From assembly GCA_016717705.1 (NCBI GenBank), contig JADKFD010000062.1, positions 1 through 45,187 on the forward strand: a DNA stretch of 45,187 bases, read 5' to 3'. Position 1 is the stretch's first letter. Each line of letters opens with the position of its first letter. The notes under the pieces were generated by a model. It was not told the DNA's origin and searched no databases. It was given only the letters and a program-made list of their open reading frames with translations. Positions 1 through 9,211 of the stretch are shown one piece after another. Source of the DNA: Rhodanobacteraceae bacterium. Lineage in GTDB: Bacteria; Pseudomonadota; Gammaproteobacteria; Xanthomonadales; SZUA-5. The position numbers and the translations under genes are program-made.

Positions 1-88
1 CCAGCCGCGCGTGCATTGCAGATCAATCACTTACCAGCGGCGTTCATGCGAAAATCCCGCAAAATGAGGTCGAATCGGCGAAGTCGGG

Positions 89-180
89 CTAGCGGGTAGC
101 GATTAGGGCCCACTTACGTGACTTCATCTTCGACGTGAGGTTCCGAAAGCACGCCCTAATCGCCAATAGCTAATTGCTAG
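89..180. repeat. Hairpin-forming intergenic element
   Basis: Two arms face each other. GCGATTAGGGC (99-109) pairs perfectly with GCCCTAATCGC (153-163). Outside these, CTAGC/TAGC (89-100) matches imperfectly with TAGCTAATTGCTAG (167-180). The element lies between the window edge and the 3' end of the ABC transporter. It could act as a terminator-like structure or be a small non-autonomous repeat; no gene was seen in 1-207. Confidence 0.5.
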
Positions 181-207
181 TTGCTGCTTTCAAGCTATTT
201 GCCGCTG

Positions 208-1956
208 TCAGACCAACTGCAAGCGCGCCAGCTCCGCGTACAGCCCGCCCTGCGCCAGCAATTCCTCATGCTTGCCCTGGGCGACGATGTGGCCGTGGTC
301 GATGACGACGATGCGATCGGCTTTCTTCACGGTGGCCAGACGATGGGCGATGACCAGGGTGGTGCGGCCGGCCATCAGGCGTTCCAGGGCCTGCTGCACC
401 GCTCGCTCGCTCTGCGCGTCGAGCGCGCTGGTGGCTTCGTCGAGCAGCAGGATCGAGGCATCGCGCAGCAGTGCGCGGGCGATGACCACACGCTGCTGCT
501 GGCCACCGGACAGGCGCACGCCGCGCTCGCCCAGGTAGGTGTCCAGGCCCTGCGGCAGCGCGCTCAGGAAGTCGTAGGCCTCGGCGGCGCGCGCCGCGGC
601 TTCCACTTCCTCACGCGTGGCTTCCGGGCGGCCGTAGCGGATGTTCTCCAGCGCACTGGTGCCGAAGATCACCGGGTCCTGCGGCACCAGCGCGTACAGG
701 CGGCGCAGATCGGCGATGCGCATGGACTTGAGATCGACGCCATCGATGCCGATCTTGCCCGCACCCGGATCGTAGAAGCGCAGCAGCAACTGGAACAGCG
801 TGCTCTTGCCGGCGCCCGAGGGGCCGACCAGGGCCACGGTTTCACCGGCGCGGATGCGTAGGTCGATGCCGTTCAGCGCCGCCCGATCCGGACGTGAGGC
901 GTAGTGGAAACTGACACCTTCGAGGGTGAGCGCCTCGCGCAGCGCTGCCGGGGCAGGCAGCGCAGACACTGGCTCGGCGATGCGCGGTGTAATCGCCAGC
1001 AGTTCCGCCAATCGACCCATGGCGCCCGACGCGCGCTGCACGTCACCCCAGACTTCGCTGACGGCGCCGACCGCACCGGCGGCGAACACCGCGTAGAGCA
1101 CGAACTGGCCGAGTTCGCCGCCCGACAGGCTGCCGGCGAGCACCGCCTTGGCGCCGATCCACAGCACCAGCGTCACCGCGCCGAAGGTCAGCATGATCAC
1201 CACCGCAGTCAAGGTCGCGCGCATGCGGATGCGCCGCCGCGCGGTGGCCAGCGTGTTGCGCACGGCATCGCCAAAGCGCGTGGATTCACGGCCCTCGGCG
1301 ACGTTCGCCTGCACCGTGTGGATGGCATTGAAGGTCTCGCCGGCGATCGCCGAGCTGTCGGCAATGCGGTCCTGGCTTTCGCGCGAGAGTTTCTCGACGC
1401 GGCGGCCGAAGATCAGGATCGGCGCCACCACGAACGGAATGCCCAGTACGATCAGCAGCGACAGCTTGGGGCTGGTGATGAACAGCATCACCAGCGCGCC
1501 AACCAGCATCACCAGACTGCGCAGCGCCACCGAGGCGCTGGAGCCGACCACGGTCTGGATCAACTCGGTGTCCGCAGTGAGTCGGCTCAGCAACTCGCCG
1601 GTGCGCGTGGTCTCGTAGAAGCCCAGATCCAGGTGCAGCAAGTGGTCGTAGACGGCACGCCGCAGATCGGCCATCACCTGCTCGCCCAGGCGCGTCACGA
1701 AGTAGAAGCGCGCGGCGGTGCCGATCGCCAGCAGCATGGCGACCGCCAGCAGGGCGAGGAAATAGCGGTCGACGTAGGCGGCGTTGGCCTGGGAAAAGCC
1801 GTGGTCGATCATCTGCCCCACCGCGCTGGGCAGCGACAGCGAGGCCACCGAAGCCAGCAACAGGAAGCCCAAAGCGCCGGCGATCAGCGCGCGATACGGG
1901 CGCAGGAAGGGTTTCAGCGCCGCCAGCGGGGCGATCGAACGGGATTTTTCGGACAC
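208..1956 (-). CDS. ABC exporter, fused permease and ATPase (MsbA/subfamily B type)
   Basis: This 582-residue protein has an N-terminal six-helix exporter domain (about residues 15-310) followed by an ATPase domain. The ATPase part shows Walker A GPSGAGKST, the signature LSGGQQQRVVIARAL, Walker B ILLLDEATSALD and the switch histidine in LVIAHRLATV. It should sit in the inner membrane as a homodimer and move a lipid or hydrophobic substrate outwards using ATP. The substrate cannot be told from sequence; MsbA-like lipid A flippase and multidrug exporter are both possible. Length is normal for a half-exporter. The start is a GTG at 1956, since no ATG lies near the beginning of the domain; the ribosome site is weak. 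It is transcribed away from the reductase at 2196. Confidence 0.9.
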   Translation of the reverse strand: MSEKSRSIAPLAALKPFLRPYRALIAGALGFLLLASVASLSLPSAVGQMIDHGFSQANAAYVDRYFLALLAVAMLLAIGTAARFYFVTRLGEQVMADLRRAVYDHLLHLDLGFYETTRTGELLSRLTADTELIQTVVGSSASVALRSLVMLVGALVMLFITSPKLSLLIVLGIPFVVAPILIFGRRVEKLSRESQDRIADSSAIAGETFNAIHTVQANVAEGRESTRFGDAVRNTLATARRRIRMRATLTAVVIMLTFGAVTLVLWIGAKAVLAGSLSGGELGQFVLYAVFAAGAVGAVSEVWGDVQRASGAMGRLAELLAITPRIAEPVSALPAPAALREALTLEGVSFHYASRPDRAALNGIDLRIRAGETVALVGPSGAGKSTLFQLLLRFYDPGAGKIGIDGVDLKSMRIADLRRLYALVPQDPVIFGTSALENIRYGRPEATREEVEAAARAAEAYDFLSALPQGLDTYLGERGVRLSGGQQQRVVIARALLRDASILLLDEATSALDAQSERAVQQALERLMAGRTTLVIAHRLATVKKADRIVVIDHGHIVAQGKHEELLAQGGLYAELARLQLV

Positions 1957-2094
1957 GGGCGAGTTTTGGGGTCGGAAGGGCGCGAGCGGATAACCGCAAT
2001 CCTAGGTTGTGCGGTGTTTTCGGGCGGATTCAGGGGCCGGCAGCTGTGGTTCGCGCGCGGGCACTCCAACTTCCTGCGGAGATTCCGGCGATGC

Positions 2095-2117
2095 GAGGAG
2101 CGCGCTTGCGCGCGATC
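2095..2117 (+). repeat. REP-like palindrome, GGAGCGCGCT family
   Basis: GAGGAGCGCGCTTGCGCGCGATC is a short palindromic unit. The same core (GGAGCGCGCT, GCGCGCGAT) recurs as an inverted pair at 39954-40031. It sits in the gap between the divergent ABC exporter and reductase genes. Confidence 0.5.
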
Positions 2118-2195
2118 GGCGCACCTCAATCGCCACGCCAGCGTCGGCAAGCCTTACCATAGCCACGCCGATCGGGCATGCAGCGGGGAGGCCGC

Positions 2196-3254
2196 ATGGC
2201 GGATGCGTGGATGGTTTACGGCGCCTATGGCTACACCGGGCGCCTGGTGCTGGAGCGCGCGGTGGCCGCCGGCTACAAGCCCGTCGTGGCGGGTCGCGAT
2301 CCGGACCGTACCGAATCACTCGCGCTGGAATTTGGTCTGCCGCATCGCAGCTTTGAGTTGTCCGATACCGAGGCGCTGCGCCGTGGCCTCAAGGGCATGC
2401 GCGCGGTGCTGCATTGCGCTGGGCCGTTTTCGGCCACCGCCGCACCGATGATCGCCGCCTGCCTGCAGGTGGGCACGCATTATCTGGATATCACCGGCGA
2501 GATCGACGTGTTCGCTTTTGCCCATGCCAACGACAGCGCCGCACGCAAACGCAATGTGGCCCTGGTGCCCGGCGTCGGCTTCGACGTGGTGCCGACCGAT
2601 TGCCTGGCGGCGCTGCTCAAGCGCGAGCTGCCCGACGCGACCGAACTGCTGCTGGCCTTCGATGCGCAGGGTGGGCCCAGTCGCGGCACGGCGCTCACCA
2701 GCATCGAGGGGCTCGGCAAGGGCGGGCGCATCCGTCGCGAAGGCGAGTTGATCAGCGTGCCACTGGGCTACAAACGTCGCGAGATTGCTTTCCCGCACGG
2801 CAACCGGCAGACGGTCACCATTCCCTGGGGCGATGTCTACACCGCCTTCGTCAGCACCGGCATTCCCAACATCGAGGTCTACATGGCGCTGCCGCCGCGC
2901 ACCATCAGCGGTCTGCGGCGCTTGCGCTGGCTGACACCGCTGCTCGGGCTGGGCCCGGTGCAATGGTTCCTCAAGCGTCGCGTCGAGGCCAATGTCCACG
3001 GGCCGGACGCGTCGCGGCGGGGCGACAGTCGCAGCTACGTCCACGGCGAGGTGCGCAATCCGCGCGGCGATGTGCGAATTGCGACCCTGAGCACGCCGAA
3101 CGGCTACGCCCTGACGGCGGAGGCGGCGCTGAAGATCACCCACTTCCTGGCCACCGACGCCGGTCCGCACGCCGGCTTCTACACCCCGTCGCTGCTGATG
3201 GGCGCCGATTTCGTGCGCAGCCTGAGCGGAGTCGAGTACGCGAGAGTGCGGTAG
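2196..3254 (+). CDS. Saccharopine dehydrogenase-like NAD(P)-binding oxidoreductase
   Basis: The protein opens with a Rossmann nucleotide-binding loop, MVYGAYGYTGRLV, and continues with the layout of the saccharopine dehydrogenase NADP-binding/trans-acting enoyl reductase family (about 350 residues). The conserved PGVGFDVVPTDCLA segment is typical of this family and lies near residues 120-135. It is probably a cytoplasmic reductase acting on a lipid-type or unknown substrate; true lysine metabolism is unlikely because the saccharopine catalytic half is absent. The ATG at 2196 is preferred because GGGGAGG lies just upstream; an ATG at 2178 in the same frame would add six residues. It is divergent from the ABC exporter and appears monocistronic. 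Confidence 0.8.
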   Translation: MADAWMVYGAYGYTGRLVLERAVAAGYKPVVAGRDPDRTESLALEFGLPHRSFELSDTEALRRGLKGMRAVLHCAGPFSATAAPMIAACLQVGTHYLDITGEIDVFAFAHANDSAARKRNVALVPGVGFDVVPTDCLAALLKRELPDATELLLAFDAQGGPSRGTALTSIEGLGKGGRIRREGELISVPLGYKRREIAFPHGNRQTVTIPWGDVYTAFVSTGIPNIEVYMALPPRTISGLRRLRWLTPLLGLGPVQWFLKRRVEANVHGPDASRRGDSRSYVHGEVRNPRGDVRIATLSTPNGYALTAEAALKITHFLATDAGPHAGFYTPSLLMGADFVRSLSGVEYARVR

Positions 3255-3311
3255 CGCTGGAAGCGGTGAGCCCAGGCCCCCGTGGCGGTGCGCTTGTTCG
3301 CGCAGCGAACC

Positions 3312-3361
3312 TGTGGGAGCGGATTCATTCCGCGAAGCTGTCGGGTAAATCCGCTCCCACA
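3312..3361. repeat. REP-like hairpin in a 303-base gap
   Basis: TGTGGGAGCGGATT (3312-3325) and AATCCGCTCCCACA (3348-3361) are perfect 14-base inverted arms. An inner GCGAAGC lies between them. This resembles the GTGGGAGCGG-type REP units scattered in Xanthomonadales and Pseudomonas genomes. The rest of 3255-3557 holds no gene; it ends with the ribosome site of the haloperoxidase. The hairpin may also end transcription of the reductase gene. Confidence 0.65.
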
Positions 3362-3557
3362 ATCTCGCCGCGGCTGTTCGGAAAGGGTAGTCGGCACTCG
3401 CGTGGTTTCCGGAGTTACCAGGCTGGCGGACCACCGTCTTGCGACGGCGAGCAGCAAATTGAAATGCCGATTGCTCGCACTTCCATGAAGCAAGATTGGT
3501 TATGTTCAACCTTCATTCAGGTATAAGTTGCGTGAATTTCGCTGATTGGAGGTCGTG

Positions 3558-5210
3558 ATGCGTGAGGTAGATCAGGTTCGTCGTGGCATGTTGAAAGCGG
3601 GAGTCGCCGTCGGTGGCATCGGTGCAGTCGGTGCGGGCAGCAGCGCCCGCGCGAGCGAATTTGCCGGAGTCGCCAGCACGGCCGCCGGCCAGCGCGCACT
3701 TGACGTCTACCTGATGCGCGAGGCGGCAGCTCGCAATCATCTGCTCGAAGCTTTCAGCCAACCGCCGCAACTGGGCAACACGGATGAAGCCAGCGTGTTG
3801 AACTACGCAGCCAGCTACACCAAGGGCCTGCAGCACAACAGCATCGGCGAGGTCGATCCGGTGGCCTACCGGACCTACCTGGCCGCCGTGCGCACGGGCA
3901 CGATGGCCGCTTTTGAAGCCATACCGCTGGCCAGCGGAGCGCAGGTCAAGCTGGCCAATCCGATGGCTGCCTACTGCATGGAATTGCACGGCACGGACAG
4001 CGCGGCGACGCGCATTCGCCCGGCGCCGGAGTTTCTGAGTCGGAGACCGCCGCCGAGATGGTCGAAGTCTATTGGCAGGCGCTGACCCGGGACGTGCCAT
4101 TCGCCGACTATGCCAGCAACAGCTCGATCGCTGCCGCAGTGGGCGATCTGAACAACAAGACGCACCAGATCGGCCCGGTGGTCGGTGGTCGGCTGACCCC
4201 AGCTTCGCTGTTCCGTGGCACCAGTGCGGGCGACCTCATTGGTCCGTACATCAGCCAGTTCCTGCTGAAGGACATTCCCTACGGTCCGACTTCAATCGCG
4301 CAGCGCTACAAGCAGCCGGTGGCCGGAAGTGACTACATGAAGGTGTGGGAAGAGTATCTCGCCATCCAGAACGGCCGCCTGCCGACGCGCGCCGATGTGC
4401 TCGACGCCACGCCGCGCTACATCTACAACGGCCGCGCACTGGCCAACTGGGTGCACAGCGACTTCAGCTACCAGGCATTCCTGAATGCCGCGCTGATTGC
4501 GCTCGGCTACGGGCGCGGCGCGCTGTCGAGCACCAATCCCTACCTGAGTTCAGCCAATCAGGGCAATTTCATCGACTTCGGCGGCCCGGACATCCTCAAC
4601 CAGGTGGCGATGGCGGCACGCGTCGGCCTCGCCGGCGCGTGGTTCCAGAAATGGCAAGTGCATCGCCGCCTGCGTCCGGAGGTCATGGCGGCGCGCGCCG
4701 AGATCGATCGTGGTCTGCCGGAGCCGCGTTACCTGGTGCACGGCGAGATTGCCAACTCGGTCGCAGCGTCGCGACTGCTATCGGCCCAGGGCAATATCCT
4801 GCTGCCGATGGCCTTCCCGGAAGGCTCTCCGACGCATCCGGCCTATCCAGCCGGGCATGCCGCGATTGCGGGTGCCTGCACCACCGTCCTCGGCCTTCAA
4901 TCCGGATTTCGCAATTCCGGAATCCAGTGCAGGCCAGCCGCGACGGCACTGCGCTGGAAGCCATCAACACGACGGTCAAGCTCGGCGATGAACTCGACAG
5001 CTGGCGTCGAACATCTCCGTCGGTCGCGACACCGCCGGAGTGCACTTTCGCAGCGACGGCATCGAGGGCATGCTGCTCGGCGAGCAGGTGGGCATCGGCC
5101 TGCTGCGCGACTACAGCCTGAGCTATCCCGAGTCTTTCGACGGCTATTTGCTGCGGCGCTTCGACGGCAGCAACGTGCGCATCCGCAATGGCGTGGTAAC
5201 GCGGGTCTGA
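3558..5210 (+). pseudogene. Tat-exported vanadium-dependent haloperoxidase/PAP2-type protein, frameshifted
   Basis: The reading frame starts at ATG 3558, five bases after GGAGG, with a twin-arginine leader (QVRRGMLKAGVAVGG). It continues through a vanadium haloperoxidase-like helical domain. Active-site parts are visible: KWQVHRRLRPE, then PTHPAYPAGHAAIAG (the PSGH-type phosphate/vanadate loop), then GRDTAGVHFRSD, which matches R-x5-H-x3-D. These parts lie in three frames. Breaks are seen near 4031 (T run), 4885-4895, 4915-4925 and 4997; with them repaired one protein of about 550 residues results. The family oxidises halides with peroxide, or acts as an acid phosphatase; here it would be exported to the periplasm. 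All key residues survive, so sequence error is as likely as decay. Confidence 0.75.
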
Positions 5211-5217
5211 TTGCTGG

Positions 5218-5259
5218 GTAGGTCACGTTGGCCCGCAAGGGAGCAAGGGCCTGCGTGAC
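5218..5259. repeat. GTAGGTCACGTTGGCCC palindromic repeat
   Basis: The unit runs GTAGGTCACGTTGGCCC, spacer, then GGGCCTGCGTGAC, forming an imperfect hairpin. A second copy lies at 45036-45069. It sits in the convergent gap between the haloperoxidase and the hyfI-like gene, together with a GTAGCCCGCTGCGCGGGC hairpin near 5281-5298. Confidence 0.6.
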
Positions 5260-5317
5260 TTCCGGTGTCACGACTGTCACGTAGCCCGCTGCGCGGGCAA
5301 CCTGACCTGCGCGTTTC

Positions 5318-5827
5318 TCAGGGTCGGGCCGAGATCGCGGTCAATATTCCACGCAGGATCTGCGTCGGGCTGGGCGGACAGCCGGGCACGGCGACGTCGA
5401 CCGGGATGACGTTGGCGACGCGGCCGCAACTGGCGTAGCTCTCGCCGAAAATGCCGCCCGAACAGGCGCACTCGCCGATGGCGACCACCCATTTCGGATC
5501 GGGCGTTGCCTCCCAGGTGCGCCGCAGCGCCAACTGCATGTTGCGCGCGACCGGTCCGGTCACCAGCAGCATGTCGGCGTGGCGCGGGCTGGCGACGAAG
5601 CGTATTCCCAGACCTTCGAGGTTGTAGATCGCGTTGTTCAGCGCATGCATCTCCAGCTCGCAGCCATTGCAGGAGCCGGCGTCGACGGCGCGGATGCACA
5701 ACGCGCGCCCGAGAATGTCGCGCACCTCGCCCGCCATCGCCTCAAGCTGGCGCAGGCTCTCGTCGGGCGCCGGCGGTGGCTCGGTGATGATGCCGATACG
5801 GGCGATCTGGCGCAGCGTCTTCAGCAT
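5318..5827 (-). CDS. NuoB/HyfI-like iron-sulfur subunit of Ehr-type complex
   Basis: This 169-residue protein belongs to the NuoB/HycG/HyfI small-subunit family, which carries the terminal 4Fe-4S cluster at the membrane junction. The cluster ligands are visible: GSCNGCELE (two cysteines), GECACSGG and VPGCPPSP. It should pair with the large subunit encoded at 6031-7605. It is the last gene of the operon and is set apart from hyfG by about 200 bases that contain a hairpin element (5848-5995); all other genes of the operon overlap or are closely spaced. Length is normal for the HyfI/NuoB core. A full set of cysteines shows that electron transfer is intended even though the nickel site is lost. 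Confidence 0.9.
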   Translation of the reverse strand: MLKTLRQIARIGIITEPPPAPDESLRQLEAMAGEVRDILGRALCIRAVDAGSCNGCELEMHALNNAIYNLEGLGIRFVASPRHADMLLVTGPVARNMQLALRRTWEATPDPKWVVAIGECACSGGIFGESYASCGRVANVIPVDVAVPGCPPSPTQILRGILTAISARP

Positions 5828-5847
5828 GGGATGGGGCCTCGTGCGTT

Positions 5848-5995
5848 CTCATCGAACAGAATGAATCTGCAAGGTTTTCGGACAAGGCGGGGAAGGGGCA
5901 GGGGTCAGGTGATCAAGTCCACAGCAAGGTCGGACTTTGCGCCGAGGTTGGTCCCCCTGCCCTGGCCCTGCCCCGCTTGGGCTCTGTTCGATGAG
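5848..5995. repeat. Hairpin element inside the hyf-like operon
   Basis: CTCATCGAACAGA (5848-5860) is perfectly inverted as TCTGTTCGATGAG (5983-5995). Inner arms rich in GGGGCAGGG (5886-5905) face CCCTGCCCTGGCCCTGCCCC (5955-5974). The 148-base unit fills most of the gap between the hyfG-like and hyfI-like genes and looks like a miniature insertion. Confidence 0.7.
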
Positions 5996-6030
5996 GGGAG
6001 CAAGCGCGTCGCCAAAGGCAATCAGTACGC

Positions 6031-7605
6031 TCAAAGATCATGGCCGCTGTAGCTCAGGTTGAAGGATTTGTTGATCAGCGGGAAGTCCGGCACGATGTTG
6101 CCGATCACCGCGTGTTCCAGCACCGGCCAGTTGTGCCAGGACGGGTCGTGCGGGTGGCAGCGTGCAATGCGTCCGTCTTTGGCGGTGCGCAGCGCGATCA
6201 GCACCGGCCCGCGCCAGCCCTCGATGCAGCCCAGGCCGATCAGGTCTGCCGCGGGAACGGGGACCTCGACGCGGTGGTCGCCGGCCGGCAACTGGCTCGC
6301 GATGTCTCCGATCAGACGGCAGGATTCCAGCAGTTCATCGAAGCGGACGGCCACCCGCGCGGCGACGTCGCCGCCCGGGTGCAGCGCCTTCTTCGGCGCA
6401 AGCTGGCCATAGGGCGGGCAGGGCAGGTCGATGCGCAGATCGAAAGCCTGCCCACTCGCGCGCCCGGCGAGCCCGGCCAGGCCCAGTTGCAATGCCAGCG
6501 CCGGGGTGACGATGCCAGCGCCGCTGAATCGATCGCGTACGCCGGCGTGTTCGTCGAGGATGCCGTGCAGACGCTGCACCTCGGCGGCAAGCAGCGGCAT
6601 CGACGCCGCCAGCGTCTTCAGCGCCGTGGCTTCAGGGTCAACCGCAGTGCCGCCGGGCACCACGTAGTCGAACAGGTAACGCTGGCCGAGCGTGGCCGCA
6701 GTCAGTCGCAGCAGGCGTTCCTTGAGGCGCCCGAACTGCGACAGCGCGAAGGCAAAGCCGGCATCGTTGCCGAGCGCGCCAAGATCGCCTAAGTGATTGG
6801 CGCAGCGCTCCAGCTCCAGCGCCAGCGCGCGCAGGCATGCCGCGCGCGGCGGCAGCGTCACGCCAGCGCAAGCCTCCAGCGCCTGGCAATACGCCCAGGA
6901 AAAAGCGACTGCCGAATCACCCGAGATCCGCGCGGCCAGACGGTGACCTTCGAGTGCCGGCAACTCCTGGAAGCGCCGCTCGATGCCCTTGTGCACATAG
7001 CCCAGGTGCTGCTCCAGGCGCAGCACTTTTTCGCCGACTACCGAAAAGCGGAAATGCCCCGGTTCGATGATGCCGGCATGCACCGGGCCGACCGCGATTT
7101 CGTGCACGCCATCGCCATCGACGCGGACAAACTCGTAGGCATCGGCCGGCGCCTCGGTGGTGGGAATCGGCATTTGCGCGTCGCGCAGCGGATAGCGCTG
7201 ATCGGACCAGCTGGTGTGGCGCAGCCACGATCGCGTATCCCAGGCATCGCTGCGCAAGCCATGCAGGTCGTGGATGGCGCGCTCCATGCGCAGCGCCGAC
7301 GGGAAAATCTCGTGCACGCTGGGGAAACGCTGCTGATCGGCGGCGAGCGTCGCCGACAGCTGCAGCAATCCGGTCTGCGTATGCGCGCTGCCATCGGCGG
7401 TCGGGAAGGAATCGACGATGACGGCTGCGTGCAGCCGCGCGGGCGTGTCAGCGGGCGTTTCGGCCCACAGCGAGACCAGCCGCCCGCCGCCAGCCGCAAC
7501 ATCGCCCAGCACTGATCGCCAGTGGCTGATGTCGACCTGCGCAGCGTGTGCGCCGGGTGCGCCGGGCAGCGGGCGAGCTTGCGACAAAAGGGGCGTCAGC
7601 ATCAT
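6031..7605 (-). CDS. HyfG/HycE-like large subunit (NuoC-NuoD fusion) without NiFe ligands
   Basis: The 524-residue protein has an N-terminal NuoC-like part (to about residue 150) and a NuoD/hydrogenase-large-subunit part (HLGYVHKGIERRF onward). In group 4 hydrogenases the first nickel motif reads like RICGIC. Here the same place, near residue 226, reads RISGDS, and the C-terminal DPCxxC motif is replaced by a segment ending NLSYSGHDL. All four nickel cysteines are therefore missing, so hydrogen chemistry is not expected. Family knowledge links this pattern to energy-converting hydrogenase-related (Ehr) complexes. The start is ATG 7605, after GGAGGGG, overlapping the hyfF stop as ATGA. Substrate and electron donor are unknown. 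Confidence 0.9.
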   Translation of the reverse strand: MMLTPLLSQARPLPGAPGAHAAQVDISHWRSVLGDVAAGGGRLVSLWAETPADTPARLHAAVIVDSFPTADGSAHTQTGLLQLSATLAADQQRFPSVHEIFPSALRMERAIHDLHGLRSDAWDTRSWLRHTSWSDQRYPLRDAQMPIPTTEAPADAYEFVRVDGDGVHEIAVGPVHAGIIEPGHFRFSVVGEKVLRLEQHLGYVHKGIERRFQELPALEGHRLAARISGDSAVAFSWAYCQALEACAGVTLPPRAACLRALALELERCANHLGDLGALGNDAGFAFALSQFGRLKERLLRLTAATLGQRYLFDYVVPGGTAVDPEATALKTLAASMPLLAAEVQRLHGILDEHAGVRDRFSGAGIVTPALALQLGLAGLAGRASGQAFDLRIDLPCPPYGQLAPKKALHPGGDVAARVAVRFDELLESCRLIGDIASQLPAGDHRVEVPVPAADLIGLGCIEGWRGPVLIALRTAKDGRIARCHPHDPSWHNWPVLEHAVIGNIVPDFPLINKSFNLSYSGHDL

Positions 7606-9059
7606 TCCCCTCCGATCAAACGCGCTGCCGCCCGATACCATTCAGCCAGGTAAGGCGGGATATACAGGCCGAGCATCAGCACCAGCGCCAGATGCGCAAA
7701 TACCGGCAGCAGCGCCGGCGGGTGCGGCAGGCGCTTGCCCTGGGTTTCGCCGAAGACCATCGGCTGCACGCGGCCGAAGATCGCCGCGAAAGCGACCGCC
7801 AGCGACAGCAGCAGGATCGGCGTCGCCCAGGGTTGTTGCTGCATCGCCGTGGTCAGGATCAGGAACTCGCTGGCAAACACGCCAAAAGGCGGCATGCCGA
7901 GGATCGCCAGCGAGCCGAGCATCAGTCCCCAGCCGATGGTCGGGTTGGTGGTGACCAGGCCACGGATATCGTCCATCTGCTGCGATCCGGACTTCTGCAC
8001 GGCGTGGCCGACGGTGAAGAAGATCGCCGACTTGGTCAACGAATGCACCGTCATGTGCAGCAGCGCGGCGAAGTTGGCCACCGGTCCGCCCATGCCGAAG
8101 GCAAAGGTGACGATGCCCATGTGCTCGATCGACGAATAGGCGAACAGCCGCTTGATATCGCGCTGGCGCCACAGGAACAGCGAGGCGAGCACCACCGACA
8201 GCAGGCCAAAGCCCATCAGCATGTTCGACGGCAACGTGCTGCCAAGCGAACCTTCGACCAGGATCTTGCAGCGCACCACGGCATAGATCGCGACATTCAG
8301 CAACAGGCCGGAGAGCACCGCCGAGATCGGCGTCGGGCCCTCGGCGTGGGCGTCCGGCAACCAGTTGTGCAGCGGCGCCAGTCCCACCTTGGTGCCATAG
8401 CCGACCAGCAGGAAGACGAAGGCGAGGCTGAGTACCGACGGCTCCAGTTGCGCCTTGACCTGGTTCAGGTGCGTCCACAGCAGCGCATCGACGCCGGAAT
8501 TGCCGAGCACCTTCTCTGCGGCGAAGTACAACAGGATGGTGCCGAACAGCGCCTGGGCGATGCCGACGCCGCACAGGATGAAGTACTTCCAGCCCGCTTC
8601 CAGCGCCGCCGGCGTGCGGTACAGCGTCACCAGCAGCACGGTCGACAGCGTCGCCGCTTCCATCGCCACCCACATCAGCCCGAGGTTGTTGGTGGTCAAG
8701 GCGATCAGCATGGTCGCCATGAACAACTGGTACATGCTGTGGTAGAGCTTGAGCTGGCGCGAACTCAGTTTGCCGTGATCGCGCTCGATGCGCATGTACG
8801 GGCGCGAGAACAGCGAAGTGGTCAGCCCGACGAAGGCGGTCAGCGTGACCAGGAACACGTTGAACGGATCGATGAAGAACTGCTCGCGGCCGACCAGCAC
8901 GTCGCCGTGTTCGATCACCCGCGCGGTCAGCGCGCAGGCAGCGATGAAGGTGATCAGGCTGAGCCCGACATTGACGTCCGGCGCGCGTCGCTTGGCGCCG
9001 AAGAAGCCCAGCCAGATGGCGCCGGCCAGCGGGGTGCCCAGGAGCAGCAGGAATTCCAT
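7602..9059 (-). CDS. HyfF-like proton-translocating antiporter subunit (NuoL/M/N family)
   Basis: A 485-residue, highly hydrophobic protein of the NuoL/M/N and Mrp antiporter-like family. It shows the conserved lysine-bearing stretch LAPLHNWLPDAHAEGP and the following channel helices, plus FAYSSIEHMG, both hallmarks of the family. It would form one of two putative ion-pumping subunits of the complex, with HyfB. Spacing to hyfE is about 150 bases, filled by an inverted repeat (9093-9191). Its stop overlaps the hyfG start by four bases. Whether it moves protons or sodium cannot be read from the sequence. Confidence 0.9.
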   Translation of the reverse strand: MEFLLLLGTPLAGAIWLGFFGAKRRAPDVNVGLSLITFIAACALTARVIEHGDVLVGREQFFIDPFNVFLVTLTAFVGLTTSLFSRPYMRIERDHGKLSSRQLKLYHSMYQLFMATMLIALTTNNLGLMWVAMEAATLSTVLLVTLYRTPAALEAGWKYFILCGVGIAQALFGTILLYFAAEKVLGNSGVDALLWTHLNQVKAQLEPSVLSLAFVFLLVGYGTKVGLAPLHNWLPDAHAEGPTPISAVLSGLLLNVAIYAVVRCKILVEGSLGSTLPSNMLMGFGLLSVVLASLFLWRQRDIKRLFAYSSIEHMGIVTFAFGMGGPVANFAALLHMTVHSLTKSAIFFTVGHAVQKSGSQQMDDIRGLVTTNPTIGWGLMLGSLAILGMPPFGVFASEFLILTTAMQQQPWATPILLLSLAVAFAAIFGRVQPMVFGETQGKRLPHPPALLPVFAHLALVLMLGLYIPPYLAEWYRAAARLIGGE

Positions 9060-9092
9060 CTAGCGCCCCGGCTGAGGCATGGCTCGCCCAAA

Positions 9093-9191
9093 GCGGGGCA
9101 CGGGGCACGGGGCACGGCGCACGGGAAAAAGCGCGGGTAACGGACGCGCGCGCCTTTGCGTTTCTCCCGTGCCCCGTGCCCCATGCCCCGC
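9093..9191. repeat. GGGGCACGGGGCACGG inverted repeat inside the hyf-like operon
   Basis: The left arm (9093-9126) is built from repeats of GGGGCACG and ends in GGGAAA. The right arm (9160-9191) is its near-perfect reverse complement, starting TTTCTCCCGTGCCCC. The unit occupies the hyfE-hyfF gap and would give a long stem in the operon messenger RNA. It is different in sequence from the element at 5848-5995. Confidence 0.75.
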
Positions 9192-9211
9192 TCTTGCTCG
9201 CTCCCCGCCCA

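Noticed and set aside
7548..9140. 530-residue plus-strand frame opposite hyfF
   Set aside because: It is a shadow with biased composition; hyfF on the other strand has clear family motifs.
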